Source: Neoscytalidium dimidiatum
Taxonomy: Eukaryota; Ascomycota; Dothideomycetes; Botryosphaeriales; Botryosphaeriaceae
DNA: 64,000 bases
Assembly: GCA_037367355.1 (NCBI GenBank)
Contig: CM074695.1
Span: 3,720,001 to 3,784,000 of the forward strand
Reading direction: 5' to 3'
This document shows positions 36,764-48,447 of this stretch, piece by piece. Below the pieces are notes generated by a model, which searched no databases, was not told the origin of the DNA, and was given only the letters and a program-made list of their open reading frames with translations. Made by a program: the position numbers and the translations under genes. Each line of letters starts with the position of its first letter. The first letter of the stretch is position 1.

Positions 36764-38144
36764 TAACGAGAGCGTGCCTCTCTCTACGGTCATGCGGCGC
36801 TGCCTTCCCGCTGGGTTTGCGGAGAAGCGTTAGCGGTGCGTAGTGGTGGACTGCCCGCACGTCGCTGTTAGGACCGGGTAGATGCGGTTGTTGCACGTGT
36901 GCTTCTGCGTCGCTGCCCGATCGGCGTGCTGAGCTGCTTAGGCAGCTACAAGCATAGACAGATGTGCGTTTCGTGTAAGATAGACAGCAGAGTGAAAACA
37001 GAGCGGGACAAAAAGAAAAGCAAGGCTTCACCGGTCTTTTGTTGCACACCCCCTTGGCCTTCAGCATATGCTGCTTGCTGTACATCGTCCATCCTGTTCA
37101 TGCGCAACCACGTGGGCGGCGCGTGTTGTTGCTATTCGTGTACACACCCATATCCACACGTCCCGACGCCCAGCTAGCCAGCCTCGCAATTTTATGACTC
37201 GTTCGCCGCATCCCTTCTTTCTCCCGGATGCGCGAGCTACGTATCCACGTACGGCAGGGCCGCAGAGAGGGAGGGAGGGCCGGGGCCTACGGTGCTAATG
37301 CAGGTCATGGCCGGATGGGTTTGGTTTGGTTCGGGGATGGGGTTTGCTCTTTTTTGCCTCGGCTTGCTCCGGATGAACAGCCCTGCTGTGGGTGCGCTGT
37401 CTGGAGGAGGGAGGGGGGTGGGCGACTGTAAGACTACTGGCCGTATGCTTGACTTGCACTGTTTCTGTGCTGGCCACCCTCTTTTGAGACGCGGTTGCCC
37501 GGCAGTACTTGATTTGCGATTTTTGACTTTTCGGTCCATGATGCCGAGACCGGGTGGTTGGCGATTTGGAAATTCTCATTTCATGAGGAATTGAGGGACT
37601 TTGTGATGTCGTCCTTCCAGGTCAAGCAGTCTCACAGACGTATAGTATAATAAGTCACGCGGAGTGGAACGCCTGGTCCTTGGATGTTCTCATATTGGCA
37701 AGGTTTCTCCTGTACAGATCCTGGATTCTACGTATCTCAGATACAAGAAAAGGGGTGCAAACGGGCCGCACGTCTCGCATGCTTTGCCTAGCTTAGCATA
37801 GCCTATGTTTTGATCTACAAGTATGTGTTTGTAGTCTTGTAAATGAAAACAAGTAGGAAAGAGAGTAAAAGGAAAGAGAGTAAAAGGAAAGAGAGTAAAA
37901 GGAAAGTTATACAAACCACAGCGCCACCAATGCAGAAAATGACGCCAGAGACGTTTGCGCGTCTGCCGGCCCGGGAAACGATGCACCGCTGCCATTCCTT
38001 CAAGATCCCTTGAGGACGGCGAGCGGTAGAAGAGAAACTGAGATGCACCTACCCCTAAACGCTCCGAGCCATGCCGTTGCCAAAGGAGAAACGAGAAGAA
38101 AGGATACATTGCTCGTGACAATCATTACCATCGTCGCTCCTCAC
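36764..38144. other. Convergent 3' intergenic region with minisatellite
   Basis: Lies between the 3' ends of GAA1 (plus) and the VOC-fold gene (minus). No supported gene; a 15-bp minisatellite is listed separately. Confidence 0.6.
37857..37906. repeat. 15-bp minisatellite, three copies
   Basis: The unit GGAAAGAGAGTAAAA occurs three times perfectly plus a partial fourth. It is intergenic. Confidence 0.95.
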
Positions 38145-40473
38145 TCACCCCGCGAAACTCACCACGCTTCTCTGCCTACCGTGGCTCTCGGACTCCAGCT
38201 TCCTGGTCGGCAAGCTCACAACGCTGTCCTTACGTGGTTTGTATGGCTTGACGGTGCTGGCCTCGCTCGGCTCGCTGATGTTGGACGGACGCACCACGTT
38301 ATCTTCCTCCCTGTCCCTGCGCTCGCTGCGACGGCTCGAGCTGCTCTTGTGCGAGCGCGACGAGTGGTGGCTCCTATGGTCACTGTCGTCATCATCCTTC
38401 TTCTCGCGACGCGACTTGCTCGAATGCTTCGACGAAGAGCACTGCTTCGAATGTTTGCTGTGTCGGCTGTGGCTGCTTTTCGCGTCGTCTCCGCCATCGT
38501 TCGGGCGACTAGATCCGCGGCGCAGCGACGAGCGCGAGGAGCCGGCGTTGGAGATGGAATCGGACGGCGCGACGGTATCGAGGTCCGAGGGCAGGTCGTT
38601 ATCGTCGGCGTTATTGACGTCGGCAGACGACTTGTTGCGGCTCAGGATGCTGCCCAGCAGCGAAGGTGCTTTCGAGCCCTCCGGCTTCGCAGTCGAGGCC
38701 TTTGATTTGGTCGAGTGCACGCTATTCGCCGAACTGCGGCGTTCGATGGCCGATGGTGCAGTCGACTTGGGCGGCGTAGGCGGGTAGTCGTTGCGATCCT
38801 GATCGGGGTTGAAGGATGAGATGAGCGATTTGGCTTTGGACTTGGCTGAGTGGTGCGAGCGCACGCTGCCGGCTGACGAGCGACGCTCGGCACTCTCGTC
38901 GACGACGTCGAGCCTGTCGGTCCTAGAGCGCGAACCGTGGGCACTGGGGGCGCTGCTGCGACGGTCTGACACGTGGGACTTGCGCTCGTCATCATCGTCG
39001 GGATGAAAGCTAGAGATGAGGGACGGGGCTTTGAAGCCGGACTTCGACGGAGACTGAGAAGGCGCTTTGGACGGGGCTTGTGAGGGCGCACGGCTGCTCT
39101 TAGGCATCTCCGAGATGACGCTGGGCGCACTGCTCTTGCGGGAGTACGTACTGCGCGGGCCAACGCTTGAGGCCGGGACGTACTCAACGTCCTCATTACG
39201 TTTCGAGACTGAGGTCTGTGCGACTGAAACGCACGTAGGGTTAAGGTAATTCTTAGCAGTCTGCGGCGCGTTTTCCAGCGCTCGTGAGTACCTATCACGG
39301 CTGTCGGGAGAGCTGTACATGGACTCGGTTTCGCTGAAGTTCCGGTGTGTTGCCTGCTTGAAGGTCGCAACTCCAGACTGTAATGCCGACACCAGAGTGG
39401 GTGCGTGAGTGCTGCGGGGCGGCGCAGCTTCGATTGCCATGCGTTGGTGGGGGGCACTGTACATCGACTCGGTCTCACTGGCATTCCTGTGACTGGGGGC
39501 GCGCTCGTATTGGATCATCTGTTGTACTTGGGAGGGGGTGTAAGCGTACTCGGACTGCTGGTAACGTTGCGATGGAGCAACACTCGGGGCCTTCTGAGAA
39601 GGCTCCTTGACAGACTGAGCTCTCTGAGAGGCAGCCTGCGAGGCGGCGATGGCAGCAGCCTCCTCTTTGGCACTGTCGCGCTCACTTTTCACCATTGCGT
39701 AAGCAACGGCGGCACCGGCTGCGGCGCCAATGAGTGTGCCAATGATCTTTCGAGCACCAGCATCCGCCATGAGCTCCGGGTTAAGTTCCTCTTTCGAGGC
39801 CTTAGGCACCACCGGCGCTGATTGCGTTCGCGCGATGCTCGGGGCTACGGACTCAGCCTTCAAGGAAGGCGCGATAACGGAGCCCGGCCCTGCACTCTTG
39901 GGTGCCTGGTAGGGAACGACGGTCCTGGTCGCAGTTTTTACCGAGGAACCACTGATGACGGACTCGTCGTCGCGTAGGCTGCCACTGACGGACTTTCGCC
40001 ACGTCAGGACCCTGCTGAAGCCGCCCAAAGACTGCGAGTCGTCCATGGGATCGACATTCTCGCGGTACATGACTTCGATGCTGTTGCCGTCAAAGTCGAG
40101 GACGGCGGCGTTGAAGACGCCGTTCTCCGAATCGCGGGTGGCCGGGGAGCCATGAGGGCGTGCGCCGGCGGTGAGAGCTGCGGTGTAGAAGTTCCGCACG
40201 GCTATCCGGTCAGGTGCCGAGAAAGCAATGTGGGCGGCGCCAGCCTTGATTCTGGAGAAGACATTACGATTAGCACACCTGACAGAGGGAAGGGGCAACG
40301 CACCCAGGGGTTTCCTGGCACAGAAAGAAGTCAGCGTCGCCATTGATGCCGAAGCCCACTTGGTTCCCCTGCTGGCCAATATAGCGATACCCGAGCGGCT
40401 GAAGCGCAGCGAGAAAGAAGGAACAGGACGTCGGAAGATGGCTCACAGTGAGCCCGATGTGGCTGACCGGCAT
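38145..40473 (-). CDS. VOC/glyoxalase-fold protein with long Ser-rich disordered tail
   Basis: Two exons on the minus strand (40304-40473, 38145-40251), 758 aa. Residues 1 to about 120 form a vicinal-oxygen-chelate (glyoxalase/bleomycin-resistance) domain. H5 in MPVSHIGL and E116 in GNSIEVMY sit at the usual metal-ligand positions, and there is an internal AAHIAFSAPD strand. A Gly/Ala-rich segment at 226-244 (IIGTLIGAAAGAAVAYAMV) resembles a membrane helix or glycine zipper. The remaining 500 or so residues are Ser/Arg/Lys/Asp-rich, predicted disordered, with repeated short motifs (SETESMYS twice, SLISSF-x-PD twice) and basic SR/KS stretches. VOC enzymes act on small molecules, but the substrate cannot be read from the sequence. 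The tail suggests phosphorylation or scaffolding. Similar glyoxalase-family proteins with long tails exist in filamentous fungi, so the fusion need not be unique. Confidence 0.8.
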
Positions 40474-42587
40474 CGTCGCTCTGACTAAGGGTCGAAGTCA
40501 GGGTGCTGGGCGGGAAGACTCCGTTAAGAGAAATGAGCGGTTGCGTGGCTGGGCTCCAGGCCGCGCACTTCCGGTTGAATTGGGAGAAGAAAGGAGAGGA
40601 TCGGACTTGTTCGCGCTGCGAACTTATATCCAGGTATTAGGAGGAGAGTCGGGGGATTAGTCAGAGCAGCGGTGTACCAAGATGAGGATGGAGAGGCTGG
40701 AAGGACCGCCACATGCAGCAGAAAGGAGAAAGGAGAAACGAGGCCAGCGTCAGGCCCGTCTAATATAGCGCGGCGCGGAAGTCGGCGAGAAGTTGGCGTG
40801 GTGTGCCAATGGCGGTGATAGGCGCCTTTGCCGCACGCATGACGAGGCCGGCAGGCGCGGTGCTGCCGTGGGGTTGCGTTTGTGAGCAGCGCGGAAAGGC
40901 CTGGGCGGCATCCGTGCGTGGACACTGATCCCCCGGCTGCTGAGGATCTTGTTCGACGACGTGGCAGGCCGTCGTCGATGGACAGGCCGAGCAGAAGCCC
41001 GATTCGTAGCGGGGCCAGTGGGTGGAGTATTCTGATTCAACTTGTCATGCACGTTCTAGCCCGTTTTCATGCCGCGCCGCGCCTAGCGGTCCTGTGGCCC
41101 GACCCGACGCCCAGTCATTCGTGCTTGCGGCGCGGGCGGCGGGACTGCAGAAACGTCGACCGTTGGTGCAAACGTGAGGCGATCAGCAGGGCACAATCCC
41201 GCCGGAGACTGGATGACGGACATGACTAGAAGCAAAGAAGCCCGGCCGTTCGGCAGAGTCCACTTGCTCCCTAGGTCAGACAAGGGCCGCGAGAGTCTCG
41301 AGAGGCCATTGCCCAACACTCTCGTCATTCCCGCAATCAGCACTGCCCTCTGTGCTGTACACAGTAGCCGCTTCCTGCACCTGCGGCCAGATCCAGGTGG
41401 CCAGTTCCCGTGGCCAGTTCCCGTGGCCTTGTCGCGCCCACAATTCGTGCAGCGGCGAGCGGGAAGAAACGCGAATGCGCCGCCGGTGAGGAGAGCGAGC
41501 CAACGGCGATGATCGCCACTGTGCACCGTGTGCCGTGAACCGTGTACCACCCACCAAGGAGCCCCTGTGCCCTTCCAAGAGTCGCGGTGGGGTCTCCTGG
41601 TCTGCTGTGCCGTGGCCCTTCGGTCTGGGGAAGTGGGAAGATAGCCACGACGCTGCGGGAGCGAGGCTCTCGATTCTACATGAGATGCTGCGTGCGAGGC
41701 GCATGCAGTCACATCCCTCGTGCAACCGACTCACCCAGAGCCACGCACGAGCTGCACGCCGCCGTCGAATGGGATGGTAACCCGCCCCCAACGTATGCAC
41801 GGCCTGCTGTCCGCCTGCGATCTGGCCCGCCTGCAATATACAGCCTTAAAGCAGCCCGTCTGCTGTTCGCGCAAGATTCGCCTCGAACGCTGCGCGAGGC
41901 CGTCATTCCGCCGATCCATCGCTATTTACCTGGAGCATCATTCTAAGTCCAGGAAACGCTGTGTTATACGGAGCCAATCGCCCGGACCGTACCGTCCCGG
42001 CGCGAACTCCTACGAACCCACCGCCCGGACGCGGCCGACGCGCTTATCATCGGAAGGGGAAGGTAGGCGCCAGTTCACCTGCACGTGACAAGCATGAGCA
42101 AGCACGGAACTGGAGGTATCATAATATGGTCGTCTTTTGCGCGGACGTGGCCATGCCACCGCGCGGCATTTAAGCTAAATGACAGAATCAGTCCTACCAC
42201 CTGCGTGAAACCTCCGATCCTTGCGCCAGCCTCGAGAAAGGCTCCAATGAACGCCTACCTAACTACACTAGTCCTTTTTTTGTCCCCTTCAGAAGGAGGA
42301 TATGGTATTACAGAGGAGGAAAATAACGGTGCTAAATGATAAAGAGAATGCCGCAGAGCAAGTTGAAGTGCTTTGCGAAGGAGATGCGCTTGTGAGTCTG
42401 TTGAAAGAGCCTGATGTTTTGGTTGCAAAAACAGAGACCGCTCCACAGATTCTCATCGAGACGGGCTCTGGACTGGCGCCTGGATGTTGTGATCACAGCT
42501 GCCAATGCATCCCGCTGTTCCCTGCCCCGCGAAGCAATGCTTCATCTCCTGCCCTCAATGGCCCTACTACTACTTGATGTTTGGTGA
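40474..42587. other. 2.1 kb intergenic region
   Basis: Upstream of the VOC-fold gene and downstream of EMG1. It is GC-rich and no frame is convincing. A 91-codon plus-strand frame at 42302-42577, ending 10 bp before the EMG1 stop codon, has mixed protein-like composition but no recognisable family; I do not annotate it. Confidence 0.5.
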
Positions 42588-43704
42588 TCAGATGATGTTC
42601 CAGACTTCCTCGGCTGCATGGCAGAACTTGGAGCACGCCACACTGGCACTGAGGCTGTAGTTGCTGATGGAGATCGAGTCATCCTTGAACTCATCTGCGA
42701 AGTCGTCTTTGCCCTTTGCCATAGCGCCAATGAAAACGCACACGCTTTGGTTCGGGTCCAGATCCTCGATATACTCGCGTGGCTTCACGACGGGAGCGTC
42801 AAAGCTGAGCGTGACCTTCCGGCAGTTCGGAGGAAGGTGATCCGTGATCGGGTTCTTGATGACCTTAAGGAGCTTCTCCTGTGACGTGGTGGAACGAATG
42901 GAGAGGCGGTGCAGCAATTGCACCATCAGACCGGCGAAACGCTTGAAAGTACGCGGAATCCGGACGGTAGGGCTAACTTCGATCAGGACACCTTTGGCAG
43001 TATGGATGTAGATCTGGAGCCTTCCAGCCTTGTTGATGGGTGAGTCGAGAAGGGTGAGAAGGCACTATGACACAGTTAACGACTGCGCTATGTTGGATAG
43101 CCAGATGGGCCTGCGGCAGACCTGATGGGTGATGTCAGGACGAGCATCACTGATGTCGCGACCCATCTTCCTCATGATGCCGATGTGTTCGTCGCTGTTG
43201 AGAAGCGAATACTTGTCCTCCTTTCCGACGCCGGCGCGACCTCCATGAGAAGCCTTGTAGGTTTCAAGACTGGCGTTTGAAAGCACAACGATGAGGCGCT
43301 GCGTATCCTTGTCGCCGCTGGGGATGGGCTGAGCTTGTTCTGCGACAAGCTTTGGGAGGTCAGGAGGCGGGAGCGATTGGGTCCCTGTGGCGTAAGAAGA
43401 CATGGCGAGTGGTCAGCGGACTGGCTCGAGACGCGTGAGAGACGAGAGTGGAGTTTGGGCGAGGCTGAAATGAAACACAGCTCCTCGGGGCCGGCATTCA
43501 TATGCGCCGTTCGGAGAGGTGCAAGGTGACCGTTCCGGCTCACTCACTGATCCTCTTGGTTCCGCGCTTCGCCAAACGCGGGCTCGTCTGCTGCTGCTGC
43601 TGTTGCTGTTGCTGCTCCTGCTCCTGCTCCTGCTCCTGCTGCTGTTGCTGCTGCTGCTCCTCGAGCTTGACTCCGCCGTCGATCTGGGACGATGATGAGG
43701 CCAT
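42588..43704 (-). CDS. EMG1: 18S rRNA pseudouridine methyltransferase Emg1/Nep1
   Basis: SPOUT-class enzyme that N1-methylates a hypermodified pseudouridine in 18S rRNA; essential for 40S biogenesis in the nucleolus. Exons on the minus strand: 43548-43704, 43122-43384, 42588-43064; 298 aa (yeast 252). Conserved stretches include [30 protein letters not shown] joined to [24 protein letters not shown] and [11 protein letters not shown] (cofactor loop), then [10 protein letters not shown] near the end. The extra length is an N-terminal Gln/Glu run at residues 15-39 coded by exon 1. Starting at exon 2 instead (ATG at 43403) would drop the polyQ and give a protein nearer the family length, so the start is less sure than the core. 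Confidence 0.9.
43596..43660 (-). repeat. CAG/CAA-rich run coding polyglutamine in EMG1
   Basis: Imperfect (CTG)n on the plus strand, with CTC interruptions encoding Glu within a Gln run. It lies in exon 1 of EMG1. Confidence 0.85.
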
Positions 43705-44560
43705 TGCAGTATACTGGGTCACGAATGTGTTCGGGACGGCACTGTGGTTTGTCTTGGTGGTATACTCTGTTGCAAATCAGCTTCTCGCGAGGGTGTTTGT
43801 GTGATGGATGAGGGATTTGGAGTCTGGGACGCTGCCGAAAGTAAAATCTCTGCAATCAGGCCACGGCAGCCTCGGGGCCCGTGGGCTCTCGCTTCGCCGG
43901 GGTTTCCGGTCGGTACGGCGACATTGCGGGCAGGCTGTCCACCCCGTCGAAAGCGCCGGCTTGTATCGGACGGAAACATGATCTCGCCGACAGCCGAATC
44001 TTCCCAAAATGCGCATAGGTCGTGGCTGCGGCGCCGAAACGTTCGGCGCGCCCGGCGACTCGCTGACATCGCTCATGCATGTGTATCCACCGTCTTGCGG
44101 CCCGCCTCCGAAGTTTACATACTATAAACGCCGAAGCTTCTCTTGTTTATGAGCCAACTCGAGCCCTCGTGTTCATCCTATACAGCCGCTGACCGACTCC
44201 ACGGCCAAGGGCAACGTGGAGGAGAAATCACACCATCCTAACAGCCGGTGAAAGAGCAAGGACGCACGCTTGATTACGGCACTGCACGTTTACAAGATTA
44301 GTCTCCGCCGCCTTGCATCTCGTGTAGCCGAACCAAGCTGTGAATGTTCGATCCTGCGGGTGTAGACAACATCCATTGCCTGCATGTAACGGAATTAGAG
44401 ATGCATTCCCTGCGATGGGCTGCTCAAGTATGAGCCCTCGCAGGAAGCGAGCACAAAGCAAGGTAAAAAAGCACACCACTAAGCATCCCGTCTCTGAACA
44501 ACACTCGATACCTCGCCCGCACCATGCTCCGCATCGTCGTGCTTGCTGGTACAGGACCAA
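43705..44560. other. Divergent promoter region of EMG1 and the SDR gene
   Basis: No coding potential was recognised. A TACTATAAACG TATA-like site sits at about 44120. Otherwise featureless. Confidence 0.5.
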
Positions 44561-45391
44561 ATGACTGCCGCAACTTCTCCTTAGCCGCTCACACTTAGCG
44601 GAAAAGTAGCAATCGTGACTGGTGCTTCACGTGGCATGGGGGCTGCCATTGCGCTGGAGCTGGCTAAACGTGGAGCGAAGGTGATTGCGACGTCTTCCAC
44701 AGAAGCATCAAGAGAACTGATGAAGCCCATTCAGGTTGCTCTCACTTTCGCCTCTGCCAGCAGCGAGCAAGCCGTCGACGAGACTGTAGCTCAGATAAAT
44801 GGCCTTGATCATGGTGCTGCAGCAACCAAGATCCAAGCTGACCTCCACCAACCCGACGGCCCGAAGAAAATAGTGGCCGAGACAAGGGTGGCATTCGGCG
44901 GCGCAATCGACATTCTCGTTAACAACGCAGGCTGTGCGATGATCAAGCTGCTGCCGGCCGTCACGGCCGATGACTACGCCTACTGCATGGATCTGCACGT
45001 GCGCGGCGCGCTTTTCACGAGCCAGGCTGTGTTGCCGCACCTCTGCAGGCCTGGTCGCATCATCAACATGTCGTCGATTGGGGCGCGCGTTAGCATCAAG
45101 GCAGGTCCGGTGTACCTGACGTCGAAGGCGGCTCTGGAGGGCCTCTCACGTGCTCTGGCTGCCAAACTTGGGGCGCAGGGCCACGCAGTCAACGCAATCG
45201 AGCCGGGGCCGACCAGGTCGGACATGCTGGACAAAATCCCGCCGGAGCTCGTGGAACTGCAGACGAAGCTGACGCCGCTGGAGAATCGGGTAGGCGAGCC
45301 CCAGGGCATTGCGCTCCTGACGGCAATGGTGGCAGAGCCGCAGAGTGGTTGGATGACTGGCAAGCCAGCAGCGCGTCTGGAGGTCATTTAA
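44561..45391 (+). CDS. Short-chain dehydrogenase/reductase, possibly decaying
   Basis: Classical SDR. Cofactor motif TGASRGMG follows SGKVAIV, then NNAG, INMSSIG (catalytic Ser), and YLTSK (catalytic Tyr and Lys). The segment 44681-44734 is an in-frame 54-nt intron; removing it restores the usual RGAKVALTF strand. Two oddities. The only nearby ATG (44561, MTAATSP) is separated from PLTLSGK by an in-frame TAG at 44582-44584. And the C-terminus ends KPAARLEVI where SDRs have a GQ..ASGG motif, which is present one frame over (SSASGG then HLM), implying loss of one base near 45361. Either the gene is a young pseudogene or a different first exon is spliced to 44585. Substrate unknown; it resembles fungal polyketide-type reductases, including the THN reductase family. 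Confidence 0.6.
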
Positions 45392-46634
45392 TGTTTCGAG
45401 CAGGTTGAGCAGCGGCCCAACGGGCTGGCTGCGGCAAGAGTTAACGGCTGACGGCTTGTGGCGCAGATAGATAGATAGATAGCAGCAGAGCGCCGGCTCA
45501 ATGCGGCACCCTTCAATCTTATCGGCCTGCATCGCTCGGGGGTTATTGTGTTCGAACAGTTAGCCGCGTTGCGGAAAGCTGCCGCAGCGCTCGAAACGAC
45601 GACGCGTGGGCGCATCGCGTGCTGTTGCTGCTGCTGCCAAGTCGGCACCGGCACTGAAGTCGCGTGGGAGAAGGCGCATCCACCAGCAGCCCCACCGCAC
45701 CCGCCGGGTCGCCGCTGGCGCTGTGCTGCGCTGCGCTGAGCTGTGCTGAGGTGGGTAGAGGCCGTGGGGATAACGTGACGTGACCTGGGCGGCTATAATA
45801 CGGGGGCGTGGACGCGGACGTGGGGCGCGGCTGGGCTCGGGCGGTTTGGCGAAGGCGACGCCCAGACGCTGAGTGGTGAGGATCACACACAGCCTGAGAC
45901 AGAGCCAAGACCTAGCCCACCAACCTCGCGCCGCCCTTGAGGCTGAGCGGCCACTGAAGGGAGACCGATGGTGTCGCATCAGCGGTTGGAGCCAAAGCCG
46001 CATAAGACCCGCCCCGGCCATGCTTGCCCTCGCCATTCGCCCGCCGCCGTGCCTGGCGCTAGTCAGGAGACAAACCCAAGACACTTCTTTGACGTCTGTG
46101 GTTCCCGCTACACCAGACCTCCCAGCTTATTGCCGGGTTGCGCCGGCCTCGCCATCTGACGCCTCCACTGTCTTGCGCCCTGCTGTAATCTGGCACGCCT
46201 CTGCTTGAATGTGGTACGATTTTTCTGGACTGCCAAGCTTCAAATGCCGGCAATCCCTCCAGCCCTGGGTCCTATTCAAGTCCTATCACGAGGAGCCGTG
46301 TTTCTTCCTCAGTTGCTGCTCCTTCGTTAATCCAGCAGGCCGCTGATCGCGCAGTCGAGCCATCTTTGTTTTCCGTTCACTAACCTTCAGTGCTGGCACT
46401 TTGGTATGCTGCTTCACTCTCGTCCCCGTCTCCAACCCCGACCCGCAAAGCTAAACTAAACTCCCCATAAGAACATTACCGCCTTTTAATAATCGCAGTC
46501 CATCGTTCACCACCACTCGAGCTGGCCTCGTCGGCGCCTAATCCTGCCCGCTATCCCAGGACTTCCCATCCAACACCGCCTCCCCCGACCTTCTTCTGTC
46601 CGGACGACCTGCCCAGCGCGACACCTGGGCACGA
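45392..46634. other. NoxB upstream region
   Basis: Contains a (GATA)n run at 45465-45483 and GC-rich sequence. No convincing gene. It presumably holds the NoxB promoter and leader, with the start codon in a GAATGTC context. Confidence 0.5.
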
Positions 46635-48447
46635 ATGTCATCATACGCCTCCAGCCTCACCGGCAAGGAGCGGTCAAGATGGCCGCCCTTGACCCGCATG
46701 CTTCTGTCGGGTGAGATGAGCGATACGCCCATCAGGGAAGAGACGTTAAGGGAGCGCTTCGATCGGTGGATGGTCAACGAGGGATGGCGCAGACTATTCG
46801 TCTTCATCTTCATGCTGGTCCACCTGATGATCTTCGGCTTCGGCTGGGTGCATTACGGCCTAAAAGACAACCTGACCCAGTCGCGACAGCAGTTTGGTGT
46901 AACCTTCGTCATCGCCCGTTCCGCCGCGCTAGTCCTTCACTTCGATGTCGCCCTCATCCTCTTCCCCGTCTGCCGCAACCTCATCTCTCTGCTGCGCCGA
47001 ACTCCCTTGAACGGAATCATCCAGTTTGATAAGAACATCACCTTCCACAAACTTGTAGCTTGGTCCATTGTCTTCTTCTCCTGGGTCCACACCATCGCCC
47101 ATTGGGTCAATCTGGGACGTTTCTCTGCCGCCAACAACCTTGGCTTTGTCGGCTTTCTTTTGGCCAATTTGGTCACCGGACCTGGATGGACTGGTTACGT
47201 TATGCTTATTGCTTTGATGGCCATGGTTTTCACCTCCGTTGAGAAACCGCGCCGCGCAAACTACGAGCGCTTCTGGTACACTCATCATTTCTTCATCATC
47301 TTCTTCGCCATGTGGTCCATCCACGGAGCTTTCTGTATGATTCGTCCGGATTTTGCGCCATACTGTAGCACCGTTGGTGTCTTCTGGCAATACTGGATGT
47401 ATGGCGGCTTCCTCTACCTGGCTGAGAGAGTTGCACGTGAAGTGCGCGGGAAGCACAAGACATACGTGTCCAAGGTCATTCAGCATCCTAGCAATGTCTG
47501 CGAGATCCAGATCAAGAAGGAGAACACCAAGACGATGGCTGGACAGGTAATGCTTTCAGCCACTCTGAAACTAGGCGGTCGCTAACACTGTACAGTACAT
47601 CTTTTTGTGTTGTCCGGAAGTCTCCGTTTGGCAATACCATCCTTTCACTTTGACGAGCGCTCCCGAGGAAGACTACATTTCCGTCCACGTCCGCTGCGTT
47701 GGAAACTTCACTAGGGCACTGGCAAAGGCTTTGGGTTGTGAGATGGAAAGGAAGGACTCTAAGGACAAGAGTACGGCGGTCGTCAGCGGCTCGGCAGACG
47801 AGCAATCTGTCGATCCAAGTCTCCGCAGGATCTTACCCCGTGTCTACATCGATGGTCCGTTTGGAAGTGCTTCAGAGGACGTCTTCAAATTCGAGATTGC
47901 GGTCCTAGTTGGCGCGGGTATCGGTGTCACACCTTTCGCTTCGATTCTGAAGAGTATCTGGTACCGGATGAATTACCCGCAAGGGAAGACGAGACTGCGG
48001 AAGGTGTACTTCTTCTGGATTTGCAGAGATTTCGGTTCCCTGGAGTGGTTCAGATCCCTCCTCATGGCGATTGAAGCTCAGGACTTGGAAGATCACATTG
48101 AGATCCACACAGTAAGATGAAAGAAAGAAGAATCGCTGTCGATGTATACATTACTGACACATACCAACCAGTACCTCACCGCTAAAGTTAAGGTCGACGA
48201 CGCAGCGAACATCATGATTAACGATGCCAACGCCGAACAAGATGCCATCACGGGTCTGCGGGCTCCTACGAACTTCGGTCGCCCCAACTGGGACATGATC
48301 TTCAAGTCCATCCGCAAGATCCACACGCCTGCGGAAGCTGGTGTCTTCTTCTGCGGACCCAAGGGTCTGGGCAGCCAGTTGCACATCAAGTGTAACATGT
48401 ACACGGATAAGGACTTCCATTATGTTTGGGGCAAGGAGAATTTCTAA
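46635..48447 (+). CDS. noxB: NADPH oxidase NoxB (Nox2)
   Basis: Membrane flavocytochrome producing superoxide from NADPH and O2; in fungi it acts in ascospore germination and, in pathogens, in appressorium penetration. Exons 46635-47546, 47596-48111 and 48172-48447; 567 aa. Six-helix ferric-reductase core with heme ligand pairs H138/H152 and H217/H230. The FAD site YHPFTLTSAPEED is followed by NADPH-binding VGAGIGVTPFASIL (about residues 407-420), FFWICRDFGSLEWF and FFCGPKGLG, ending KENF. The N-terminal extension (SSLTGKERSRWPPLTRMLLSGE) before the first helix is typical of NoxB and absent from NoxA. All key residues are present. It would need the regulator NoxR and Rac, neither of which is here. 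Confidence 0.92.

Noticed and set aside
38010..39821. Long plus-strand frames opposite the VOC-fold gene
   Set aside because: They are antisense shadows of the Ser/Arg-rich tail coding sequence.
42302..42577. 91-codon plus-strand frame converging on EMG1
   Set aside because: Mixed composition but no family match I know, and it abuts the EMG1 3' end; likely chance.
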